64,000 nucleotides of DNA from Paenibacillus pinihumi DSM 23905 = JCM 16419 (GTDB taxonomy: Bacteria; Bacillota; Bacilli; Paenibacillales; Paenibacillaceae), in NCBI RefSeq assembly GCF_000422505.1, contig NZ_KE383865.1:692588-756587 (forward strand), in the 5' to 3' direction. Under the pieces are notes generated by a model that saw nothing but the letters and a program-made list of their open reading frames with translations, made no database searches and was not told the DNA's origin. The position numbers and the translations under genes were made by a program. This document shows positions 57,422 through 64,000 of the stretch, in pieces (position 1 is the first letter of the stretch; every line of letters begins with the position of its first letter).

Positions 57422-58009
57422 ATGGCAGAAGAAACCTTAACGAAGGATTTGATTTTGGATGCTGCTGAGGCTGTTTTGCGCAAATACGGGCCTTCCAAAG
57501 CGAATGTGTCGGATATTGCCCGCGCAATCGGGGTTAGCCATGCAGCTTTATATAGGCACTATGACAATAAAGCAGCTTTGCGGAAGGCCGTTGTGGACAG
57601 GTGGCTGCACGGGGTATTTGAGCCTTTGGGTGCTGTCTTGGCGGAGAAAAAAGCACCCGATCAATTGCTGTACCGCTGGCTAAGAAGCTTGTGGGATTTC
57701 AAGCGTGAGCGTGCCCGTAAAGACCCGGAATTATTCGCGATGTACGCCTTGTTGGTTGCGGAGACAGAAGGAGCTGTGGAGTTCCATGTGGAAAGCCTTT
57801 TGCTTCAACTGGCATCAATTATAGAATCTGGAATGTCATCCGGTGTATTTGGCTGTAAGGACGCACGTCAATCTGCTTTTGCTGTGTTTATGGCTACCAG
57901 CCGCTTTCATCATACCGCCCATGCGCCCGAATGGGAAACGCCGGATGCTGAATCCCGATTTGAAGCGGTCTTTCAGCTTGTATTGAATGGATTGTTATCA
58001 AAATCCTAA
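57422..58009 (+). CDS. TetR-family regulator
   Basis: 195 residues. HTH: TKDLILDAAEAVLRKYGPSK, ANVSDIARAIGVSHAALYRH, YDNKAALRKAVVDRWL. The ligand domain includes LRSLWDFKRERARKDPELFA and ends FEAVFQLVLNGLLS, resembling the YjdC-type C-terminal domain. RBS AAAGGGGG lies before the ATG. It stands alone in front of a terminator; its target may be its own promoter palindrome. Confidence 0.9.
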   Translation: MAEETLTKDLILDAAEAVLRKYGPSKANVSDIARAIGVSHAALYRHYDNKAALRKAVVDRWLHGVFEPLGAVLAEKKAPDQLLYRWLRSLWDFKRERARKDPELFAMYALLVAETEGAVEFHVESLLLQLASIIESGMSSGVFGCKDARQSAFAVFMATSRFHHTAHAPEWETPDAESRFEAVFQLVLNGLLSKS

Positions 58010-58062
58010 GCTTGTCACAGATACATTGCGATTATTATTTAATAGTTACCCGTTATCCGTTC

Positions 58063-58113
58063 AGAGATGGCTATCATTCTGGAAAGTCCAGAAAGAATAC
58101 CCATCTCTTTTTT
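58063..58113 (+). terminator. Terminator after the TetR gene
   Basis: AGAGATGG..ATTCTGGA pairs with TCCAGAAAGAAT..CCATCTCT, followed by TTTTTT. Confidence 0.75.
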
Positions 58114-58133
58114 GCCCGCTTGCATATTCCTGC

Positions 58134-58164
58134 TTGACTTAAAGTGCACTTTAAGATGTACACT
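58134..58164 (+). promoter_or_regulatory. Promoter with an 18-base palindrome before the MBL hydrolase
   Basis: TTGACT (58134-58139) overlaps CTTAAAGTGCACTTTAAG (58138-58155), a perfect palindrome filling the promoter spacer, followed by TGTACA/TACACT. Its half-sequence equals that of the palindrome in the HxlR/reductase promoter at 41477. Confidence 0.6.
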
Positions 58165-58231
58165 TAATGCGGGGTGGTCTCTGAAGGGACATGATAAAAT
58201 TATAACGAACAGAAAGTAGGATAGAAATAGA

Positions 58232-59344
58232 ATGAAGTATTACATTATTATCACCATCATCGCTATCATTGCCATATTTATTTTCTTGATCCTGCACTAT
58301 TATCCGCCTCTTGGCGGAAAAAGTTCAGCGGAAAGCCGGGAGCGAATCCGGGAATCTGTAAATTTTATCGACGGAAAGTTTCAAAATCAAATACCGACAC
58401 CGATGGATTACAGCTTGAAAGATACGGCTGACGCTCTCATCAAAACGGTAAAAGGCAGACCCGACGGAAAACCGAAGGGAAGCATCCCGGTTGTTCCATT
58501 TGATTCAAAAGCCTATCTGGAAAATCCGGAGGATCAGGTCATATGGTTCGGGCATTCCACCCTATTGCTAAAAGCAAGCGGAGTGAAGCTGTTGATTGAT
58601 CCCGTATTTGGGGATTATGCGTCTCCTGTCCGTTACTTTGGCCCCAAGCGTTACAGTGACCAGCTCCCGGCACAGATTGAGGACTTGCCTGAAATAGATG
58701 CGGTCATTATTTCCCATGATCATTATGATCATCTGGATTACGGTTCGATCCTGAAGCTTAAAGAAAAGGTAAAGCAATTCATTGTGCCGCTGGGAGTCGC
58801 CGGGCATCTGACGAAGTGGGGAGTCGATCCGGGCAACATTCAAGAGCTGGATTGGTGGGAAGAAGTATCGTTTCAGGGGCTAACCATTGTCAGCACGCCA
58901 GCCAGACATTTCTCCGGAAGGGGAGGAGCCAGTGGAGGAGGTTCTACACTATGGAGCTCCTGGGCTATTCTTGGCGAGAGATCAAAAATCTATTATAGCG
59001 GGGATAGCGGTTATGCGCCGCACTTCAAGGAGATTGGCAGCAAGTACGGGCCGTTTGACCTTACACTGATGGAATGCGGTCAATATGATGAGAAATGGGC
59101 GAATATTCACATGACGCCGGAGGAATCCGTGATGGCCAATCTGGATGTGCAAGGTAAACGGATGATCCCTGTTCACTGGGGCGCATTCACATTAGCCTTG
59201 CATAGCTGGACCGACCCTGTTGAGCGGGCCCGGGAGGCAGCCGGCAATCTAAATGCCGAGCTGGCGACTCCAAGGATAGGAGAAACCGTGTTCGTCGAAG
59301 CCAAGGAATATCCAAATGCAAACTGGTGGGGAGACGTAGATTAG
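58232..59344 (+). CDS. Membrane-anchored MBL-fold hydrolase (UlaG/NAPE-PLD-like)
   Basis: 370 residues. An N-terminal helix (IITIIAIIAIFIFLILHYYP) anchors it, probably facing outward. The MBL domain has VIWFGHSTLLLKASGVKLLI, IDPVFGDYASPVRYFGPKRY, ISHDHYDHLD (zinc motif), YYSGDSGYAPHFKEIG, MTPEESVMANLDVQGKRMIP and VHWGAFTLALHSWTDPVERA. This is the NAPE-PLD/UlaG-like branch, phosphodiesterases acting on lipids or cyclic esters. It is preceded by a probable HxlR-type operator. It is monocistronic. Confidence 0.9.
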   Translation: MKYYIIITIIAIIAIFIFLILHYYPPLGGKSSAESRERIRESVNFIDGKFQNQIPTPMDYSLKDTADALIKTVKGRPDGKPKGSIPVVPFDSKAYLENPEDQVIWFGHSTLLLKASGVKLLIDPVFGDYASPVRYFGPKRYSDQLPAQIEDLPEIDAVIISHDHYDHLDYGSILKLKEKVKQFIVPLGVAGHLTKWGVDPGNIQELDWWEEVSFQGLTIVSTPARHFSGRGGASGGGSTLWSSWAILGERSKIYYSGDSGYAPHFKEIGSKYGPFDLTLMECGQYDEKWANIHMTPEESVMANLDVQGKRMIPVHWGAFTLALHSWTDPVERAREAAGNLNAELATPRIGETVFVEAKEYPNANWWGDVD

Positions 59345-59535
59345 CCACAAACCCGCAGGATGATGTATAACCGGGCTTTTCCAGTCTTATGACCCGCTTG
59401 GCTGCTCAGAATGGCAGATACGAGCAGTACCGGGCGCGGCCCTGATTTGTCGATCCATCTGGCAGGTTCACCAGGAATTCCGCGGGGTAGATTATTTCGC
59501 GGCGATATCCGAATCGGACATAGATATAAACAGCA

Positions 59536-59582
59536 AACCGCCCCATAGCCGCTAATGATGCGGTAATGGGGCGGTTATTTTC
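59536..59582. terminator. Terminator for the converging MBL hydrolase and FAD monooxygenase genes
   Basis: AACCGCCCCAT (59536-59546) pairs perfectly with ATGGGGCGGTT (59566-59576), followed by ATTTT. An additional CCGC/GCGG pair lies inside. The 59345-59535 stretch before it holds no gene. Confidence 0.85.
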
Positions 59583-59596
59583 AGTTCTTATTTGAG

Positions 59597-61117
59597 CTAT
59601 GAGTTCAAGCTGGCCTGCTGCTTCATTGCTGCCAAAATGCCAAGCACTTTTTCATCAAAGGCACCGTCGAAGGAAGGAATCAGCTCGTCGATCCGGGCCT
59701 GATACCCTTCCGGCTCTACTTCACCCAGCTCAGCCCGCAGTTCCTGCTCTTCCTGCGATCCACCATCATTCAAGAGCATTTGAAGAATTTGTGCGTTAAA
59801 GAACTCACGCGGCGGAAGAATCAATCCGTTCATCATGAACAAGGCGCCGTGCATGGACTTGTCATTGTGCTCGGAAGCCAGCATCGTGGCTTTTTTTGAA
59901 TACAGATTGATATATTTCTGTGCAAAAGCGGCGCCTTGCAGGACATGCGCATCGCTATGCTCGACCCCGTCCCAGCGTAAATCCGAGATGGAGCTCAGCC
60001 ACCAGGCAGGGGCAATCGCTTTTTGGATCCGCTGGAACACACGGCGTTCGAAATCAGGCTGCGGGTTGCTTAACTGCTCCTTCAGACAGGTACCAAGGGT
60101 TTCAGCTTCGATCGCCCCTACGGTCATGCCTTGGCCGTAAATCGGATCAAACGAGCATAGTGCATCGCCAAGCACCAGCAATCCCGCTGGCCATTTCTCC
60201 ATCTGTTCAAAGTGATTGCGCACGGATTCCTGAATCCGGTATCCGCGGGGACCCTGGAGCGGCTCCAATTGGTTAAGAAGCTCATCCAGGCCCTTTGCCT
60301 GAACATCTTTTATTTCCTCGAGGAATTGTTCCGGATCTGTAGAAGGGTAGTGTTTGCCCCCTGCACTGAACAGGAGCGCCATCACAATGTGATGTTCAAT
60401 TCTCATGAGCAGGGAGGTGCTGGTTCCCTTCTCCGGATCGGCATCGGACATGATCAGCTTCCAGTCTTGCCGCATATGCTCAGGAATCCGGTAATAGCGG
60501 GTGCTGTAGCCAAGCGAGACATTCAGCCGCTCAGCTTCCGGAATGGAATAGCCAAGTGCTTCAAGCCAGCGGCTGGCCTTGGAGGTTCGCCCTGCAGTAT
60601 CCACAACCAGATCAGCCGGCAATGTATCCTCGGTCCGCGGACCGCTGCGCTCCTTCGTTTTGATGCCTGTAATCGTTTGCTGGTCATCTGAGGTTGTGAG
60701 TCCGGTTACTTCTGTGTCCGAAAGAATATGGACATTTTTAAGCTGCTTCACACGCTCGCGAATGACCCATTCCAGCAAAGCCCTGCTGCTCGAAGCGCTT
60801 TTTTCTGTGGCCTGGGCCTCAATGGTACCGTATTGATTCACGAGAAGGGAGCGCTCCTGATGTGCAGGCTGAGCCCCTTTATCCAGCATATCATCTATAA
60901 AACCAGGGAAAAATTGCTCCAGAATCATCTGGCCGCGGGGCAGCATCCGGTGCGGATGAAACGATTGCGGCACACCAGCCCGGTCAACGGGTTCCTCCGG
61001 GAAGGTATCTCTCTCCACGATAATAACCTCTTTGAAATAATCCGACAGCACCCGGGCAGTGACCAGCCCTGCCATTCCAGCTCCAACGACAACTGCTTTT
61101 TCATGATTTTGTACCAT
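59597..61117 (-). CDS. FAD-dependent monooxygenase/epoxidase-like oxidoreductase
   Basis: 506 residues: KAVVVGAGMAGLVTARVLSD (FAD Rossmann), IVERDTFPEEPVDRAGVPQS, SRALLEWVIRERVKQL, LVVDTAGRTSKASRWLEALG, GLLVLGDALCSFDPIYGQGM then TVGAIEAETLG (second FAD motif). It resembles flavoprotein epoxidases and hydroxylases of polyketide and terpenoid pathways. The C-terminal about 120 residues form a helical extension. It is divergent from the TetR-like gene at 61422, a common repressor/target arrangement. Substrate unknown. Confidence 0.88.
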   Translation of the reverse strand: MVQNHEKAVVVGAGMAGLVTARVLSDYFKEVIIVERDTFPEEPVDRAGVPQSFHPHRMLPRGQMILEQFFPGFIDDMLDKGAQPAHQERSLLVNQYGTIEAQATEKSASSSRALLEWVIRERVKQLKNVHILSDTEVTGLTTSDDQQTITGIKTKERSGPRTEDTLPADLVVDTAGRTSKASRWLEALGYSIPEAERLNVSLGYSTRYYRIPEHMRQDWKLIMSDADPEKGTSTSLLMRIEHHIVMALLFSAGGKHYPSTDPEQFLEEIKDVQAKGLDELLNQLEPLQGPRGYRIQESVRNHFEQMEKWPAGLLVLGDALCSFDPIYGQGMTVGAIEAETLGTCLKEQLSNPQPDFERRVFQRIQKAIAPAWWLSSISDLRWDGVEHSDAHVLQGAAFAQKYINLYSKKATMLASEHNDKSMHGALFMMNGLILPPREFFNAQILQMLLNDGGSQEEQELRAELGEVEPEGYQARIDELIPSFDGAFDEKVLGILAAMKQQASLNS

Positions 61118-61421
61118 TCCGATCCATCCTTCCGTTTATGATTCATCTTTCATGAATAATGCCTGCTGTTTGACGCCAACCAACATCTATTTGGGAGTCT
61201 GTCCGCAGCCCTTTATGCTCTCTCTATATAAGGTTAACGTCACAGTTCCAATTTTTGTGTCATGCTCCTCCTGGCAGCCTTGCTTATGAGATGATTGACC
61301 TCACTTTTTGCTTGCCAAAAGTGCAAAACTTGTATGACCCTTTGGAAATCAATTATAGTTATGTGTAGTATGGACGGTCAATAAAAGGGACAGAAGTTAC
61401 ACATTAGAGGTGATTTGTGAC
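61118..61421. other. Divergent promoter region
   Basis: A 304-base gap between the monooxygenase and its TetR-like regulator. I see no strong palindrome, only AT-rich promoter-like stretches (TATAGTTATGTGTAGTATGG near 61355-61374). Confidence 0.4.
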
Positions 61422-61979
61422 ATGCTGATTAGCGCTAATCCGCTCGCAGAACGGTCGAAAAGATGGCTGTGCGAAGCCATGCTGGAGCTTTTAAAGGAAA
61501 AGCCGTATCACCAGATTACGGTGACGGAGATCTGCCAAAAAGCCGATTTGGTCAGGAAGACCTTTTACCGGCACTTTACATGCAAGGAATCTGTGCTTGT
61601 AGCCATTATGGATATGATGTATGAAGAATTTAACGATTATGTACAGGATCATCGCATTGAGCCATATGACATACCGCTGGCCTATTTTACGTATTGGGAG
61701 AAGCACAAGTTTTTTTTGAAAATGGCAGTTGAAAATCAAATGTTCTCGTTGATAAACGATCAGTATATCCGCTACCTGGAAGCGATGGAGCCTATGTTTG
61801 GGGGAGAGGTAATTACGAATGAGCTGGAGAAGGAGTATATGCGGATCATGGTTGCCGGCGGCCTGTGGAATATGCTCAGAACATGGGTGGTCCGCGGGTG
61901 CGTGGAGACACCGGAAGAGATGGCCCGCATGACAAACACCTTCTTCAAAGTGGAGGACTGCAGAGCGAAATATGACTAG
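61422..61979 (+). CDS. TetR-family regulator (TetR_C_7/8-like)
   Basis: 185 residues. HTH: SKRWLCEAMLELLKEKPYHQ, ITVTEICQKADLVRKTFYRH, FTCKESVLVAIMDMM. The C-terminal domain has FTYWEKHKFFLKMAVENQMF and the common ending RTWVVRGCVETPEEMARM. ATG 61422 follows AGAGGTGAT at good spacing; GTG 61410 overlaps that RBS. Divergent from the FAD monooxygenase gene. Confidence 0.9.
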   Translation: MLISANPLAERSKRWLCEAMLELLKEKPYHQITVTEICQKADLVRKTFYRHFTCKESVLVAIMDMMYEEFNDYVQDHRIEPYDIPLAYFTYWEKHKFFLKMAVENQMFSLINDQYIRYLEAMEPMFGGEVITNELEKEYMRIMVAGGLWNMLRTWVVRGCVETPEEMARMTNTFFKVEDCRAKYD

Positions 61980-62041
61980 AAAGGCCCCGTGCGAGTGCGT
62001 GTAAAGTGAAACTCACACGGGTCTGTCCGGTTTGATCCGCT

Positions 62042-62611
62042 CTATAAATGAATTTCTTTAATGATTTTAGCCGGATTTCCGCCTACAATCTGATTGTCAG
62101 GCACATTCTTGGTAACGACAGCGCCTGAAGCGATGACGACATTATTGCCGATTGTAACTCCGGGATTGATGACTGCACGGCCGCCAATCCACACATTGCT
62201 GCCGATCGTTACAGGCTTGCCGTACTCCGGACCTGCATTGCGCTCATCCGGGTGGAGCGGATGGGTTGCAGCATAAATATGGACACCCGGCCCCAGCATG
62301 CAGTTATCGCCGAAGCGGACCTCGCATACATCCAGGATTGTGCAATCAAAGTTGGAGTAGAAATTTTCCCCGATATGAATGTTATATCCGTAATCAAAGC
62401 GTATATTAGGCTCCATAAAGAATTGTTCCCCTGTAGAGCCAAGCAATTTTTTGAGTATTTCCGAGCGCAGTCCGCCGTCCGTCTCCGTTGTTTGATTGTA
62501 AATTCGCGTCATTTGACGGGCATAATCCCGCTCTTTTGCAAGCTGGGGATCAGCAGCGAGATAAAGCTCTCCATCAAGCATTTTTTGTTTTTCTGTTTTC
62601 ATCGTTGTCAT
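62042..62611 (-). CDS. Sugar O-acetyltransferase (maltose/galactoside acetyltransferase family)
   Basis: A 189-residue left-handed beta-helix acetyltransferase: [20 protein letters not shown], then [40 protein letters not shown] (catalytic His), [52 protein letters not shown]. It transfers acetyl from acetyl-CoA to sugar hydroxyls. The ATG at 62611 has AAAAGG five bases upstream; the second ATG at 62602 is also possible. It lies 44 bases after the ROK gene, probably one operon. Confidence 0.93.
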   Translation of the reverse strand: MTTMKTEKQKMLDGELYLAADPQLAKERDYARQMTRIYNQTTETDGGLRSEILKKLLGSTGEQFFMEPNIRFDYGYNIHIGENFYSNFDCTILDVCEVRFGDNCMLGPGVHIYAATHPLHPDERNAGPEYGKPVTIGSNVWIGGRAVINPGVTIGNNVVIASGAVVTKNVPDNQIVGGNPAKIIKEIHL

Positions 62612-62655
62612 GTTGCCTTTTGTCCTTCCAATTTGAAAATTAATCCATCCGGATT

Positions 62656-63528
62656 TTATGAACAGGTGATCCGTTGAATCGTTCTTTTTACAAGTCCGCC
62701 CATATAGCTGGGATCGGGATGCTGGAGCTTTACAAGCTCTGGAATCTGTACCGCCGGCATGTGCCCGGAGCAATGGGCTGCGGTGCGTTTCAGATCGGCT
62801 GCATCGAGCTGATCCGAGATGAAAATGACGGTTTTCGGATTTAATACGGAAGCCAGGGTCATCACAATTTTCGAAGCCTGGTCAATAACCGCAGCCCTGT
62901 ATTGCGGCTGAACGGTTAATTCCTTTTCCGACAGACAAGGCAAACAGGCGATCTCACCGGCAAGGTTCCTGTCCCCTTTATGAAGGCTTCCATCAATGAT
63001 AATTCCGGCACGTGGAGGTTTTCCCCGATAGAGGGCAACAAGGGCGATGGTGGCCGGTAACTGATAGTCAAGCTCCTGATAATAGCCGTAAGCCGTCAAG
63101 TTTAATTCATTTTCAATGAAAACCTCGATATTTAGCTTTTCTTTGAGGATACTCTCCAAAGGAACATGAAGAAGTTCCGGAATATCACAGCCTGTAATGA
63201 CCCCTTTATGGACATTGCCCCATAAGCCGATCCCGAGTGCCTTTAAGTTCGTATACATTTCCTTTAACGTCTCCACGATCCCGGCAATAACATCAGCATT
63301 CAGCTGCCGCAGTTCCATATGGTTCTTCTGTATCAAAACTCCGGACAGGCTGGCTATTCCATAGGTAAACGATACTTTATCCGGTTTGGCCCGGACGAAA
63401 ATGCAGGCGACATAAGCCGGATTTTCAAGATCGTTATATGGACTTGCAGAATAGCCATGCAATTTTTGAGTCGCTATTACTCTCATATTGCCGAACCACA
63501 ACCCTTGTCTTACTGGATTTCCAACCAT
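62656..63528 (-). CDS. ROK-family protein without DNA-binding domain, atypical
   Basis: A 290-residue ROK-fold protein: [60 protein letters not shown] (the E-N-D/E-N substrate block), and [20 protein letters not shown]. The usual N-terminal DxGGT phosphate loop is absent and the CxCGxxGC zinc site is not evident, so kinase activity is doubtful. It may be a sugar-sensing ROK without HTH. A perfect 22-base palindrome lies 41 bases before its start. Confidence 0.7.
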   Translation of the reverse strand: MVGNPVRQGLWFGNMRVIATQKLHGYSASPYNDLENPAYVACIFVRAKPDKVSFTYGIASLSGVLIQKNHMELRQLNADVIAGIVETLKEMYTNLKALGIGLWGNVHKGVITGCDIPELLHVPLESILKEKLNIEVFIENELNLTAYGYYQELDYQLPATIALVALYRGKPPRAGIIIDGSLHKGDRNLAGEIACLPCLSEKELTVQPQYRAAVIDQASKIVMTLASVLNPKTVIFISDQLDAADLKRTAAHCSGHMPAVQIPELVKLQHPDPSYMGGLVKRTIQRITCS

Positions 63529-63568
63529 GAATCCACCATAGGATCATGCACTGCAGCTGGATTATTAA

Positions 63569-63590
63569 CTTATTAAACATGTTTAATAAG
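63569..63590. promoter_or_regulatory. 22-base perfect palindrome before the ROK gene
   Basis: CTTATTAAACA followed immediately by its complement TGTTTAATAAG. AT-rich palindromes of this type are typical NagC/XylR (ROK) operators. The protein encoded here lacks a visible HTH, so another ROK repressor may bind. Confidence 0.6.
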
Positions 63591-63654
63591 TCTAGGTAAG
63601 ATAATAGCAGAAAGTATTTTTTTAAGCAATCAAAAGTTGAAAACTGTGTTATTC

Positions 63655-64000
63655 TTCTGTGATAATGTCATCCCATAACTGTTCTGAGATAATGTCACTA
63701 TGGGACAGGAGACAATTACGTTGACAAAAGCCGAACTGAAGAAGGTACACGTAGTGGAGAAGATTCTTGAGGGACATATGACGAATGCGGAAGGAGCGGC
63801 AGCCTTGGGGATGACGCAGCGCCAGGTCATCCGGTTGAAAAAAAACTACCAAACAGGAGGCGCACAAAAACTTGCCCATGGAAACCGGGGTCGGAAACCG
63901 AGCCATGCGCTGGCGGATGAAATCAAGGAACGGGTGGTGACCTTGTACAAGGAGAAATACCATGGAAGCAACAACTGTCATTTTGCAGAGCTTTTGGCCG
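63655..64000 (+). mobile_element. ISNCY (IS1202-like) insertion sequence, left part
   Basis: It begins near 63655 with repeated TGATAATGTCA and GATAATGTCAC motifs (63658-63699), typical of IS1202-group ends, and continues past the window edge. The transposase gene starts at 63700. Confidence 0.6.
63700..64000 (+). CDS. ISNCY-family transposase, N-terminal part (cut by window edge)
   Basis: The open frame runs to the end of the window, 100 codons. LTKAELKKVHVVEKILEGHM, TNAEGAAALGMTQRQVIRLK, KLAHGNRGRKPSHALADEIK and RVVTLYKEKYHGSNNCHFAE are the N-terminal HTH and linker of IS1202-type ISNCY transposases. Start ATG 63700 or TTG 63720. The catalytic domain lies outside the window. Confidence 0.85.
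   Translation, partial: MGQETITLTKAELKKVHVVEKILEGHMTNAEGAAALGMTQRQVIRLKKNYQTGGAQKLAHGNRGRKPSHALADEIKERVVTLYKEKYHGSNNCHFAELLA

Noticed and set aside
1..64000. CRISPR arrays, tRNA or rRNA genes
   Set aside because: No regularly spaced direct repeats, no CCA-ended cloverleaf sequences and no rRNA core sequence noticed on either strand.

Overview
The window looks like chromosomal DNA of a spore-former-type Bacillota, most likely a Paenibacillus or close relative. The grounds are strong GGAGG-type ribosome binding sites, lipobox lipoproteins, an Lpl-type sugar importer and a FecCD siderophore importer that both lack their own ATPase, many MerR/HxlR/PadR/TetR one-component regulators, and a chloramphenicol acetyltransferase with a Gram-positive translational attenuator. 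No rRNA, tRNA or CRISPR array was seen. It reads as an accessory region: small operons, each with its own regulator, separated by gene debris.

Layout. 1-4.1 kb: end of an unknown gene, an HxlR regulator and a three-gene oligosaccharide importer. 4.5-7.3 kb: a VOC protein, a phosphotransferase and a frameshifted IS1595-type element. 7.9-14.9 kb: a visibly GC-richer block with a ribbon-helix-helix/ankyrin protein, then an organosulfur cassette (aldo/keto reductase, flavin-dependent monooxygenase, SsuC/A/B-like importer, rhodanese). 15-21.8 kb: IS3 debris, LysR/SDR/NTF2-like genes, a secreted epoxide hydrolase, and a GNAT/MerR divergent pair. 21.9-26.1 kb: a Fur-boxed siderophore uptake locus in which an AraC regulator runs in frame into the binding lipoprotein. 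26.1-27.6 kb: a small XRE/membrane-protein operon and a type I toxin-antitoxin cassette.

28-37.6 kb is a graveyard of VOC (glyoxalase-fold) genes. Four intact copies lie among fragments of VOC, GyrI-like, BtrH-like and rhodanese genes, together with the inducible cat gene. 37.7-40.4 kb is an ABC exporter operon under a PadR regulator. 41-42.1 kb is an HxlR/quinone reductase divergent pair. 42.6-45 kb holds an unknown secreted protein, a small membrane protein and a second copy of the toxin-antitoxin cassette.

45.3-54.6 kb is the most unusual part. It has a gluzincin-type metallopeptidase, a 1099-residue protein that joins a LodA-type quinone-cofactor amino-acid oxidase to a heme-oxygenase-like diiron domain and two C-terminal repeats, a LodB-type flavoprotein, a truncated EEP-family nuclease, a cytosolic-type subtilisin and an I9-inhibitor-like protein. 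54.7-63.6 kb carries SDR/MBL/TetR genes, another MBL hydrolase, an FAD monooxygenase with a TetR-like regulator, a sugar O-acetyltransferase and a ROK protein. The window ends inside an ISNCY-type transposase.
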